Assembly (NCBI GenBank): GCA_963693635.1
Contig: CAVOBC010000135.1
Span: 1-11,332, forward strand
Origin: CAVOBC01 sp963693635
GTDB lineage: Bacteria; Pseudomonadota; Gammaproteobacteria; Pseudomonadales; Azotimanducaceae
Direction: 5' to 3'
DNA: 11,332 bases
Shown: positions 1 to 6,549 of the stretch, piece by piece
Layout of the letters: every line of letters starts with the position of its first letter
Position numbering within the stretch: position 1 is the stretch's first letter
Position numbers and translations under genes: made by a program
The notes under the pieces: model-generated
Database searches by the model: none
Told to the model about the DNA's origin: nothing
The model's input: only the letters and a program-made list of their open reading frames with translations

Positions 1-2
1 TT

Positions 3-131
3 GACCGCATCCAGATCGTCAAGGACTGACAGAACGGCGAAGGCGAAGCCGCCGCGCGTTACGTTCTTCTGCCGCAGATTCCTATCACCCGGTAGACAAC
101 CTGCGAAGCTCACCCACAATTCGGGCGATGA
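3..131 (+). pseudogene. Decayed C-terminal remnant of a DUF3604-like gene
   Basis: One reading frame starting at base 3 gives DRIQIVKD, a TGA at 27-29, a short variable piece, then QIPITR, a TAG at 93-95, then TTCEAHPQFGR and a final TGA. From memory, the DUF3604 C-terminal region has a segment like RIQIVKGW and, further on, a segment like RVLEIPTPRWTTYEA. The two stops fall where that family has tryptophan (TGG to TGA and TGG to TAG), and the stretch between the two segments is much shorter than normal. This suggests a gene broken by stop mutations and deletion. The function of DUF3604 is not known to me. The match rests on short motifs, so it is tentative. The rest of the gene would lie left of the window. 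Confidence 0.4.
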
Positions 132-317
132 TGTGTGGTAACCAATTCGGCCGTCGAACTCAGCGGGGTTGGAGAGTCGGCTGAAGCGAGGCGGTATCGC
201 ATACGATGGCCAGCCACCTCGCAGCACTTTGATCTGACTGCGGCGCTGCATCGCCTCGTCGACTGGCGAATGATCCGGGCTACACTCGCGCTTGCCATCA
301 AATTAACCAGAGCTGCC

Positions 318-758
318 ATGCTTCGTCCGGCACAGACCTTCTCCGATGCGTGCCTGCTGGCGGGCCGCCTGCTCCTTGGCCTCTACTTCATCCTGCCGGG
401 CGTTATGAAAATCCTCGACCTCCAGGGCACCGCCGACTACATGGCGGCACACGATGTTCCGCTCATCTCCGTGCTGCTGGTACTCACGATTGCCTTGCAA
501 CTGGGCTGCGGCGCGATGCTGATTGTCGGCTTCAGAGGGCGCACAGCTGGCTTCCTGTTGGCCGGCCTCACCCTGGTCATCAGCGTCTACATGCACAACT
601 TCTGGGACATGGAAGAAGGCATCCAGAGGAATCATGAATTGCAGAATTTCACCAAGAACATGGGGATTATGGCTGGGTTGCTGATCGTCGCGGCGCTGGG
701 GACGGGGCGGTTCTCGCTAAGTGGCCAGCAACGGAGCGGAGACGTCAGAACCGACTGA
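318..758 (+). CDS. DoxX family integral membrane protein
   Basis: A 146-residue hydrophobic protein with about four membrane segments (near residues 13-33, 48-70, 75-93 and 114-131). The N-terminal GRLLLGLYFILPGVMKI and the later HELQNFTKNMGIMAGLL are typical of the DoxX family, small inner-membrane proteins of mostly unclear function; some members are linked to quinone or thiol redox chemistry. The frame is open back to a GTG-type start at 135, but the extra 61 residues are not DoxX-like, and DoxX proteins normally begin a few residues before the first helix, so ATG 318 is preferred. A weak promoter-like pair (TCGACT at 259-264, TACACT at 281-286, 16 bp apart) would place the transcript start just before 318 and supports this choice. 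The ribosome site is weak. No operon partner is visible: the next 470 bases have no solid gene. Confidence 0.85.
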   Translation: MLRPAQTFSDACLLAGRLLLGLYFILPGVMKILDLQGTADYMAAHDVPLISVLLVLTIALQLGCGAMLIVGFRGRTAGFLLAGLTLVISVYMHNFWDMEEGIQRNHELQNFTKNMGIMAGLLIVAALGTGRFSLSGQQRSGDVRTD

Positions 759-1228
759 ACAACGCAAAATGACGCTTGCTCTACGGAAAGGAGTCGCGGC
801 AACGTTCAGTGGGACAGGTCGTCATCCAAATCACGAAACCTCACCTTCTACATTCGCCATTTACGAACGCAACTGGGGGGTTGTTTATGACAGGCCTTTC
901 GCCAATCGAGCGCAGTTTCATCGACGAACTCGCTAAAGAACTCGGCAAAGGGGTGGTGATGCACAATCCGAAACGCCGGCCCCGTACCACGCTCCACCTC
1001 GGCCAAGATGAACCGATTTGGCCCACCCAGAAACCCCGCGGATCCTCCATCGCTCGTCACCGCACATCCGGCGCTTCGAGCGACAGGTACTCGTGATCGG
1101 GAAACTCGGCCTTGCCGAGCCTCGTCAATTTGGTGATCCAAAAATCAAATTGACATTCGTAGGATAAGGCAACCTACCCACGAATGCTGACGCGTCGGCT
1201 TCAGACCGATCATCCAATCAGCAATCGC
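759..1228. other. Gap with no supported gene
   Basis: Some 470 bases lie between the DoxX gene and the end of the convergent dehydrogenase gene. The only candidate is a plus-strand ORF of 69 codons (887-1096). It starts MTGLSPIERSFIDELAKELG behind a run of six G (875-880) that could serve as a ribosome site. Its first half looks protein-like (acidic/basic amphipathic), but its second half does not, and I recognise no family. It could be a small gene or a gene fragment. No clear terminator, RNA gene or repeat was seen. Confidence 0.4.
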
Positions 1229-1996
1229 TCAGACCCCGTAGCCCCCGTCCACACTGATGACTTGCCCAGTGATGCTCCCGCCCGCCTCGGATGCAAGTAG
1301 TGCCGCCATGGGCCCCAACTCTTCCGGTTCCAGAACGCGCTGTTGCAGGTTCTCGGACTCGATCTCGCGCACCCGTTCGGGAGGCATCGCGGGCATGTTC
1401 ACGAGTTTGGTATTCGTCCATCCGGGACAGAGGCAGTTGATCGTAACCCCCTGGGTCGCGACCTGCGCCGCCATCGCGCGCGTCATGCCGATCAGCCCGT
1501 GCTTGGCGGCGGTGTAGGCGGGCGCCCCGCCTGAGCGTTTTGCATAGCCGGAACCAATGTTGATGATTCGGCCATAGCGACGCTCGACCATGCCCCCCAG
1601 TACGGCTTGCGTCGCCCGATAAGCCGAGAAGAGATTCAGGCTCACGTTGTCGACAAATGCCTGATCGTCGATCTGCTCGGGCGCCCCTTCGCTGCGCGGC
1701 CGGACGCCGCCGCCGGCATTGTTGACGAGGACGTCTATCGGGCCGAGGTCGCGCAGTATGGCTTGCGCACTTGCACGGGTGTCATCAAAGGACATCACGT
1801 CGGCGGCTATCGCGAGCCCCCTTTGGCCGCGGCTTTCAACCTCGTCCGCGACGGCGGTCAGTTCCTCCATCGAGCGAGCGCTGACGGCCACGTCGAGGCC
1901 GGCATCGGCCAGCGCGAGAGCAATCGCGCGACCTATCCCGCGACCACCGCCCGTGACCCAGGCGACGCGCGACATCCTGGAGATGGAGTCAGACAT
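1229..1996 (-). CDS. Short-chain dehydrogenase/reductase (SDR), FabG-like
   Basis: A 255-residue cytosolic NAD(P)-dependent oxidoreductase of the classical SDR family, acting on a hydroxyl or keto substrate that cannot be named from sequence. Visible family marks, in order: the dinucleotide-binding TGGGRGIG (residues 15-22), a DV pair after the third strand (66-67), NNAG (92-95), the active-site Asn (about N121), Ser149, and Tyr161-x3-Lys165 in YTAAKHG; then PG at 191-192 and the C-terminal SITGQVISVDGGYGV. The catalytic tetrad is intact and the length is normal. The frame can be extended to a TTG at 2012-2014, but ATG 1994-1996 has AGGA seven bases upstream and is chosen. A dyad (AACCCAG at 2029-2035, CTGGGTT at 2060-2066) lies upstream and might be an operator. 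It stands alone, convergent to the DoxX gene. Confidence 0.92.
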   Translation of the reverse strand: MSDSISRMSRVAWVTGGGRGIGRAIALALADAGLDVAVSARSMEELTAVADEVESRGQRGLAIAADVMSFDDTRASAQAILRDLGPIDVLVNNAGGGVRPRSEGAPEQIDDQAFVDNVSLNLFSAYRATQAVLGGMVERRYGRIINIGSGYAKRSGGAPAYTAAKHGLIGMTRAMAAQVATQGVTINCLCPGWTNTKLVNMPAMPPERVREIESENLQQRVLEPEELGPMAALLASEAGGSITGQVISVDGGYGV

Positions 1997-2621
1997 GGCA
2001 TGTTCCTGTGACAAGATGTGGCCATCGTAACCCAGCGCTCAGATGACAGCCGCTGTTAACTGGGTTTCGCCATGCGCCCAATGTGGCTAGCGGTGGTGAT
2101 GGTCAGACAGAAGGACGGCGGGTATAGGATGTCGCAACGTTTGTCGACAGACCCGCTATCCAACAAGGTCCGCGCATCGGTTTAAGGCGGGCACACACAA
2201 GCGAGTTCCAACATGACGTGAGGTCAGGCCACAACCTGCATCGCGCCAATGATCCGTTCTTGGTCCCCTACCATGCGAGGTCGTCGGGAATCACGAAGTC
2301 GTTGTAAGGATCATCCTGGTCGCGTTCATACGCGACTTTCTCTTCTTGTCCTTCTTCTTTCCGGTCATGACGCCCACCCTGGGTGCTGGACGACCATTGT
2401 AATGCGCTCGAAGGTGGCGAGCACCCGGGGGTGAGGGGCGCCAGGCTGAGCGAGGTGACGAGACCATCGCTGCCGTTACCACTGTGTCGGGTCGGTTACG
2501 ATGCTGGAGAATCAGCGTACCGGATCAATCGGTGTTCATCGAACAGGAAAACGCGTTCAAAGAATCCAACCCGCAAGCCGACGCTTGAAGGTGATCCGAT
2601 CATGCAACCAGCATCCGAACC
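1997..2621. other. Long non-coding stretch with gene debris
   Basis: About 620 bases between the dehydrogenase start and the transposase remnant. The first 70 bases should hold the dehydrogenase promoter and include the dyad at 2029-2066. The minus-strand fragment at 2268-2366 is listed separately. Nothing else here resembles a full gene; short ORFs on both strands have unlikely compositions. Confidence 0.4.
2268..2366 (-). pseudogene. Possible C-terminal fragment of an unknown acidic protein
   Basis: On the minus strand this frame reads a strongly charged segment (DRKEEGQEEKVAYERDQ) followed by DDPYNDFVIPDDLAW and a TAG stop at 2268-2270. The frame stays open about 40 codons further upstream with low-complexity, Ser/Pro-rich sequence but contains no ATG, GTG or TTG start. 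The last 30 residues look like a genuine protein C-terminus, so I read it as the tail of a truncated gene. I do not recognise the family. A competing minus-strand frame over the same bases gives a lysine-rich peptide, which is probably the shadow. Confidence is low. Confidence 0.25.
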
Positions 2622-2765
2622 GAGCGCCCCGCTGACCCCCTGTGTGTCAACCTGGGCACAGCGACTAAAACGTGTCTCAGGATTGATTTAAGCCTGTGTC
2701 CTCGCTGCGGCGGCACGCTGCGAGTGATTGCCCGCATGATTGCGCACGTCCACCGCTGGAGATGA
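2622..2765 (+). pseudogene. IS91/IS801-type transposase C-terminal remnant, frameshifted
   Basis: In one frame the sequence reads SAPLTPCVSTWAQRLKRV and then runs into a TAA at 2689-2691. In another frame, overlapping at about 2670-2680, it continues RIDLSLCPRCGGTLRVIARM and ends at TGA 2763-2765. Joined, this is the familiar C-terminus of rolling-circle Y2 transposases of the IS91/IS801 group: WAQRLKRVF, then an acidic pair, then the zinc-knuckle CPRCGG and LRVIA. One indel near 2672-2676 explains the break, and the segment normally following VIA is also shortened. No catalytic domain is visible upstream, so only the tail survives. It marks an old insertion and cannot be active. Confidence 0.65.
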
Positions 2766-2833
2766 GGTCCTCACGCGGAGCCTCAGGACGACGAATTGAG
2801 GTGGCCCCGTAAATGTGACTCGTGCGCGGTTAC

Positions 2834-3241
2834 TTAATAGGGGCAATAGCTTCCTAATACGAGTGCGTTGGAGTCCTCCGCGAGCAGGCTATCCAGCGCA
2901 GCCCCGCAGTTCCACGCACCGCTCAAGCCGGCAACGGTCTCGGCGTCGATAGACAACCCGGCCTTCTCATGATCCCGCTCGATGGCCGCTGGATCTGCAG
3001 CCTCGGCGTATTGTGGGTGGCACGTCGCCGCGATCTCTCGATTCGCCGGATCGAAGAAGCGGAAACTGCCCGCCCGCGCGACAATTCGGAATTCGCCGCC
3101 GTGAAGGGCGTGATGATGGAATCGACAGAGGCTGACGAGGTTGTCGCGTAGCGCCGCCGTCGCCCAGTGCTCGACATGGTGACATCGGACAGATCTCAGA
3201 CAAACAGAACGCTTACTGAGCCATCCCGACTCGACGCCCAA
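2834..3241 (-). pseudogene. 5'-truncated HNH endonuclease (DUF222/13E12-type tail)
   Basis: The 135-codon frame carries the end of an HNH nuclease module. It shows CHHVEHWA (Cys20, His21-His22, His25), NLVSLCRFHHHALH (Asn34, His42-His44, His47) and a C-terminal stretch ending near GLSGAWNCGAALDSLL, close to the usual ending (ID-x-T-A-x4-W-x2-ER-x-DY-x2-A) of HNH proteins with an N-terminal DUF222 domain. In intact members a Cys-x2-5-Cys zinc knuckle and some 250 or more residues precede the HHIxHWA motif. Here only about 20 unrelated residues precede it and the frame is lost upstream. The acidic/glycine loop between HHVEHWA and NLV is also altered (TAALRD for the usual DGGxTxL). Probably a dead gene; a functional stand-alone mini-HNH is unlikely. 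Confidence 0.6.
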
Positions 3242-3663
3242 GGATTCGAGGATTTCGAGACTGCGCTTTCATGAGTGCGGTCCATTCTGCCTCGGTAGGC
3301 AACTGAAAAATGGATTGCCGACCATCCCGATCATCTCGACAGCAACGATGTCATCGCCCGAACCCGCAGGTACCAGCATGACCACATTCACTTCGACCAT
3401 GAATCGTTGGGCTGAAACCTTTTCGTTTCACGGCGATGCAAACCCCAGGGCGCTACATCGTCGTTTCTCGGCGCTGAGCACGATGCTGGCTTCAACTAAC
3501 GTGATTAACGCCTTATTCAATCGTGACGACCTGAGCGACCTGCAACAGACGTTGCCATCCAACTTTGTGGTAATTTGGCCACATGAGCCCACTCCCAATG
3601 TGCACTCCCATTGGGCAAAATCCTTTTCATGCAGACCCATCAGCAGACAGAGAGCAAATAAAC
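3242..3663. other. Leader region of the amidohydrolase gene, with two dyads
   Basis: About 420 bases without a convincing gene. A plus-strand frame open across it is a shadow that runs antisense to other frames and into the amidohydrolase gene out of frame. Close to the downstream gene lie two inverted repeats: TGTGG (3566-3570) with CCACA (3579-3583), and CCCAAT (3594-3599) with ATTGGG (3610-3615). CACTCCCA also occurs twice (3590-3597 and 3603-3610). They sit 50-100 bases ahead of the start codon, a place where operators often lie. Confidence 0.3.
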
Positions 3664-4866
3664 ATGGCACGCGTAATCCCACTACCCGACGAAAACAACG
3701 CCTGGCGCCTGCAAACCCCGGGCTCCGACTGGAGCCGCGGCGTGCGCAACACGGACCCGGCAAAGTACTTCATGGTGTCCGCCGATGGCCACGTGCAGGA
3801 ACCCGCAGACCTCTGGGCAACCCGGATGGACAAAAAGTACCGCGATCGCCTTCCTGGCGTTCAGGTGGACACCAAGGGCGCCAAATTCCAGAAGACCGAG
3901 GGCTTTCGCCCCGTCCGCATACGCAACATCAAGTTCGAAGGTGAGGACGCGCTCCGAAATCGGTCAGGCCAGACGCCCGCTGAGCGACTCGCAGATCTCA
4001 CCGCAGACGGCGTGGATGCTGAGATCCTGTTCCCCAACAAGGGTCTCGCCATGTGGGCGACACCCGACGCGGAATTTAGCGGGCTCATGTGCAAAGCCTA
4101 CAACGAGTGGGCCTGGGAAATGTTCGCGAACTACAACGACCGCCTTGCGCCGATGGCATGTGTCGCGTCCGGTGACATCGACGGCGCAATCGCCGAAATC
4201 CAGCGGTGCGCAGCGCTCGGTTTCAGGGGTTTGTGCCTGCCATGCAAACCGGTTTGGGGCGCGCCAGACCACGCCGCATTGAACTACAACCTGCCCGAGT
4301 TTGATCCACTCTGGGCCTGCGCGCAGGAAGTCGACCTGCCAGTGACATTCCACGTCTCCACCGGGCGTGACCCCAGAACGTCACGCGGTAACGGCGGTGC
4401 GGTCATCAACTATGCCGTGCATTCGCTGTCCCCAACCATGGAACCGGTCGCAAACATTTGCGCGTCCGGCGTCATCGACCGTTTTCCCAACCTGAAATTT
4501 GGGACGATCGAGGCCGGCATTGGTTGGGTTGCCTGGGCCATCCAGGCATTGGATGAGGCGTATCTAAAGCACCACATGTTCGTTCGCCCACGTCTTGAAC
4601 GGCTGCCGAGCGACTACTTCAAGTCAAACGGATTTGCGAGTTTCCAGGAAGACAAGGCGGGCCTCGACAACGCGCGGGAGCACGGTCTGGTTGACAACTT
4701 TCTGTGGGCCAACGACTACCCGCATCATGAAGGCACCTGGCCGCATTCGGCCGAGGCAATTGAACGCACGTTCACTGCCCTTGATGACGGTGAGCGGGCG
4801 CAGATTCTCGGGCTGAACGCTGCACGCATCTTCGGTTTTCCGATCCCGGATCGCTTTGCTCAGTAG
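3664..4866 (+). CDS. Amidohydrolase-2 family metal-dependent hydrolase/decarboxylase
   Basis: A 400-residue TIM-barrel enzyme of the amidohydrolase-2 group, which holds metal-dependent hydrolases and decarboxylases of ring carboxylates (the ACMSD-like branch). The N-terminal metal motif appears as DGHVQE (Asp41, His43, Glu46), the form common in this subfamily instead of HxH. His230 in VTFHVSTG is a likely second metal ligand. Glu283 lies in the GTIEAGIGWVAW strand. The catalytic Asp is Asp351 in NDYPHHEGTWPHS, a hallmark of the subfamily. The frame is open to 3583, but the extra residues are not family-like and ATG 3664 gives a normal N-terminus; the ribosome site there is only weakly purine-rich. 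A dioxygenase gene starts 30 bp downstream, so the two are probably co-transcribed and may act in one catabolic route. The substrate cannot be inferred. Confidence 0.9.
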   Translation: MARVIPLPDENNAWRLQTPGSDWSRGVRNTDPAKYFMVSADGHVQEPADLWATRMDKKYRDRLPGVQVDTKGAKFQKTEGFRPVRIRNIKFEGEDALRNRSGQTPAERLADLTADGVDAEILFPNKGLAMWATPDAEFSGLMCKAYNEWAWEMFANYNDRLAPMACVASGDIDGAIAEIQRCAALGFRGLCLPCKPVWGAPDHAALNYNLPEFDPLWACAQEVDLPVTFHVSTGRDPRTSRGNGGAVINYAVHSLSPTMEPVANICASGVIDRFPNLKFGTIEAGIGWVAWAIQALDEAYLKHHMFVRPRLERLPSDYFKSNGFASFQEDKAGLDNAREHGLVDNFLWANDYPHHEGTWPHSAEAIERTFTALDDGERAQILGLNAARIFGFPIPDRFAQ

Positions 4867-4896
4867 AGCATCACTCACACAAACAGGAGAGCCGCC

Positions 4897-5808
4897 TTGA
4901 ACGCACGACCAGTACAGGAAAGTTGGGACGTCACTCGCCTCTCAGGCTCCATCGGAGCCGAGGTACGAGGACTTAAGCTTGGCGACGTCGGCGCCGAAGA
5001 TACAGCGGCTATCAGTCAACTTCTGCTCGAGCACATGGTGCTCTTTTTCCCCGGCCAGCATCCAACAATCGACGAGCACATTCATTTCGGTGGGCTGTTC
5101 GGCAAGTTGGAAGGCCACCCGAATCTCAAAAACCCGCACATAGATCATCCCGAGATTTTCGAGTTGGTTGCCAGCCACGGCGGTATCGCAGACGAGTGGC
5201 ACACCGATATCACATTCCAGGACCGGCCGGCTCTGATGTCGGTGCTGCATATGCTGACGTGTCCCGAGACTGGCGGCGACACCATGTGGAGCAATCTTTG
5301 CGCAGCGTACGACGAGTTATCGGCTCCGCTAAAAGAAATGTGCGACGGCATGACCGCTCTGCACGACGCCCATCCACACAATCATTCCGAGCAGATGGCC
5401 GTGCATCCGGTGGTGCGCATCCACCCGGAGACCGGTCGCAAAGCGCTTTACGTAAATGAGCATTTCACGCGGCGACTGGTGGAGATGAATGCCACCGAGA
5501 GCGCCACCCTGCTGCCCTATCTCACCCAATGGATTCAGAACCCCCGATTCACGGTCCGTTATCACTGGACACCCGGCACCGTTGCCATGTGGGACAACCG
5601 CTGCACCCAACACTTCGTGATTAATGACTTTGATGATGAACGTATCGCCCAACGGGTGACCATCATGGGCGACAAGCCGGAAGGATCGGGAGGCCGGTGG
5701 CAACCCTGGGGCACGAGCGGCCCACGCTCGGCAACGAGTCGCCTTGATCGTCAGTTGCACCGGTTCCTCACGAGCAAGGAACCAACAGAAGGCAAGCTCG
5801 GCGACTGA
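4897..5808 (+). CDS. TauD/TfdA family Fe(II)/2-oxoglutarate dioxygenase
   Basis: A 303-residue cytosolic dioxygenase that couples 2-oxoglutarate decarboxylation to substrate hydroxylation. The iron triad is His102-x-Asp104 in EWHTDITF and His239 in CTQHFVINDF. Thr129 in GGDTMWSN corresponds to the 2-oxoglutarate-contacting Thr of TauD. Arg249 and Arg253 in ERIAQRVTI occupy the place of the cosubstrate and substrate arginines, with a one-residue shorter spacing than in TauD. HPVVRIHPETGRKALYVNEHFT is the standard family block. The start is TTG 4897, supported by AGGAG at 4885-4889 seven bases upstream; no in-frame ATG would keep the N-terminal strands. It follows the amidohydrolase gene after 30 bp. 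The family includes taurine, alkylsulfate, phenoxyacetate and carnitine-related enzymes; which one this is remains open. Confidence 0.93.
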   Translation: MNARPVQESWDVTRLSGSIGAEVRGLKLGDVGAEDTAAISQLLLEHMVLFFPGQHPTIDEHIHFGGLFGKLEGHPNLKNPHIDHPEIFELVASHGGIADEWHTDITFQDRPALMSVLHMLTCPETGGDTMWSNLCAAYDELSAPLKEMCDGMTALHDAHPHNHSEQMAVHPVVRIHPETGRKALYVNEHFTRRLVEMNATESATLLPYLTQWIQNPRFTVRYHWTPGTVAMWDNRCTQHFVINDFDDERIAQRVTIMGDKPEGSGGRWQPWGTSGPRSATSRLDRQLHRFLTSKEPTEGKLGD

Positions 5809-5872
5809 TCCCGCCGACATTTCCCGTCGACATTGCGATTGGCGGCTCCGACAACATCGGCGCGCCAACGCC

Positions 5873-5922
5873 GGACAAGCGCCGTTCACAAGCCCCGTAC
5901 GAGGGGCGCTTGTCCCGGTTTT
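5873..5922 (+). terminator. Rho-independent terminator after the dioxygenase gene
   Basis: GGACAAGCGCC (5873-5883) is exactly complementary to GGCGCTTGTCC (5905-5915), and the stem extends by two more pairs past a single bulged C (5871-5872 with 5917-5918). It is followed at once by TTTT (5919-5922). The loop can form a smaller competing hairpin (GCCCC 5892-5896 with GGGGC 5903-5907). The T-run is on the plus strand, so it ends the amidohydrolase-dioxygenase transcript 65 bases after its stop codon. The minus strand has no matching T-run for the convergent VOC gene. Confidence 0.75.
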
Positions 5923-6003
5923 CAGCCCAATTGGAGTCGCGTCCCGATTGTCGGACAGGACTTTTGGTCATCCCGCCTTTCTGAGCGAGCCAACCGGTCG
6001 CGG

Positions 6004-6372
6004 TTAGCCCATGCAGAAAGCAACGAGCTTGTTGCCATCCAGATCCCTGAAGTAGCCGCCAAAAAACGTCGGCATCCTGAAGTCCGGTGCGCCTTCGTCT
6101 GCAGCACCCAGCTCAATCGCCTTGGCATACAGCTTCTTCACGTCGTCTTGCGAATCCATCGACAGGGCGACCATCGTGCCGTTTCCGACGGTCGCTTCCT
6201 CCTCGTCGTAGGGGGTGCAGACGGCGACCATCGGCTTTCCCGGTCCGTTTCCGAACATGATCATTCGCTCGTTGGTCATGATGCGCTTTCCACCAACCTC
6301 CGCGAGCAACGCGTCATAAAACGCGCCTGCTTTTTCGATGTCGTTGCTACCTAGCGTGACGTATCCAATCAT
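6004..6372 (-). CDS. VOC superfamily (glyoxalase-like) protein
   Basis: A 122-residue single-module vicinal-oxygen-chelate protein. It has the two beta-alpha-beta repeats of the fold: the first begins MIGYVTLGSNDIEKAGAFYDALL and the second is near residues 64-121, ending YFRDLDGNKLVAFCMG. GNGTMVAL opens the second half. The usual first metal-ligand His near residue 4 is Tyr here, as in many small VOC proteins of this type, so glyoxalase I activity should not be assumed. The start ATG (6370-6372) has GGAG nine bases upstream. A TATACT box (6400-6405 on the minus strand) lies at a suitable distance to be its -10 element; no good -35 is seen. It is divergent from the PhyH-type gene with 177 bp between. 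Confidence 0.88.
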   Translation of the reverse strand: MIGYVTLGSNDIEKAGAFYDALLAEVGGKRIMTNERMIMFGNGPGKPMVAVCTPYDEEEATVGNGTMVALSMDSQDDVKKLYAKAIELGAADEGAPDFRMPTFFGGYFRDLDGNKLVAFCMG

Positions 6373-6549
6373 CTCAAATTACTCCATTTGTGTGCGCGCA
6401 GTATACGCATGGGGTCTGTCCGAAACATCGATTCAATGCCCTCGATGGTCGGTACCAGCGACCGCAACCGCGTTAGCGGCCCCGACCACGAGACCTGACC
6501 GGCGGGTTCGTTTAGTGGCAAACTGTGTGACCGTCAATCCGGAGGCAAC
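6373..6549. promoter_or_regulatory. Divergent promoter region between VOC and PhyH-type genes
   Basis: These 177 bases must hold the start signals of both flanking genes, which point away from each other. A TATACT hexamer for the minus-strand gene is at 6400-6405. For the plus-strand gene I see only the ribosome site CCGGAGG just ahead of 6550, not a convincing promoter pair. Confidence 0.4.

Noticed and set aside
27..29. In-frame TGA in the leftmost fragment as a second selenocysteine codon
   Set aside because: The same frame also has a TAG at 93-95 and a TGA at 129-131, the position seems to be a conserved Trp, and no Cys/Sec motif surrounds it. Gene decay explains it better.
135..317. N-terminal extension of the DoxX protein from 135
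   Set aside because: The 61 extra residues are Arg-rich and not DoxX-like, and a promoter-like pair lies inside this stretch, so the start at 318 is preferred.
3235..3345. Minus-strand frame with RQSIFQLPTEAEWTALMKAQ, resembling the LPTEAEW block of formylglycine-generating-enzyme-like proteins
   Set aside because: The open stretch is short, has no start codon, and has no second family motif. The resemblance is to one short block only, so I do not annotate it.
3315..3944. 209-codon plus-strand ORF overlapping the start of the amidohydrolase gene
   Set aside because: Out of frame with the clearly real amidohydrolase and Arg/Pro/His-rich in the overlap; no family signal.
5329..5889. 186-codon minus-strand ORF opposite the TauD-type gene
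   Set aside because: Shadow of a well-supported plus-strand gene; no protein features of its own, and it runs through the terminator.
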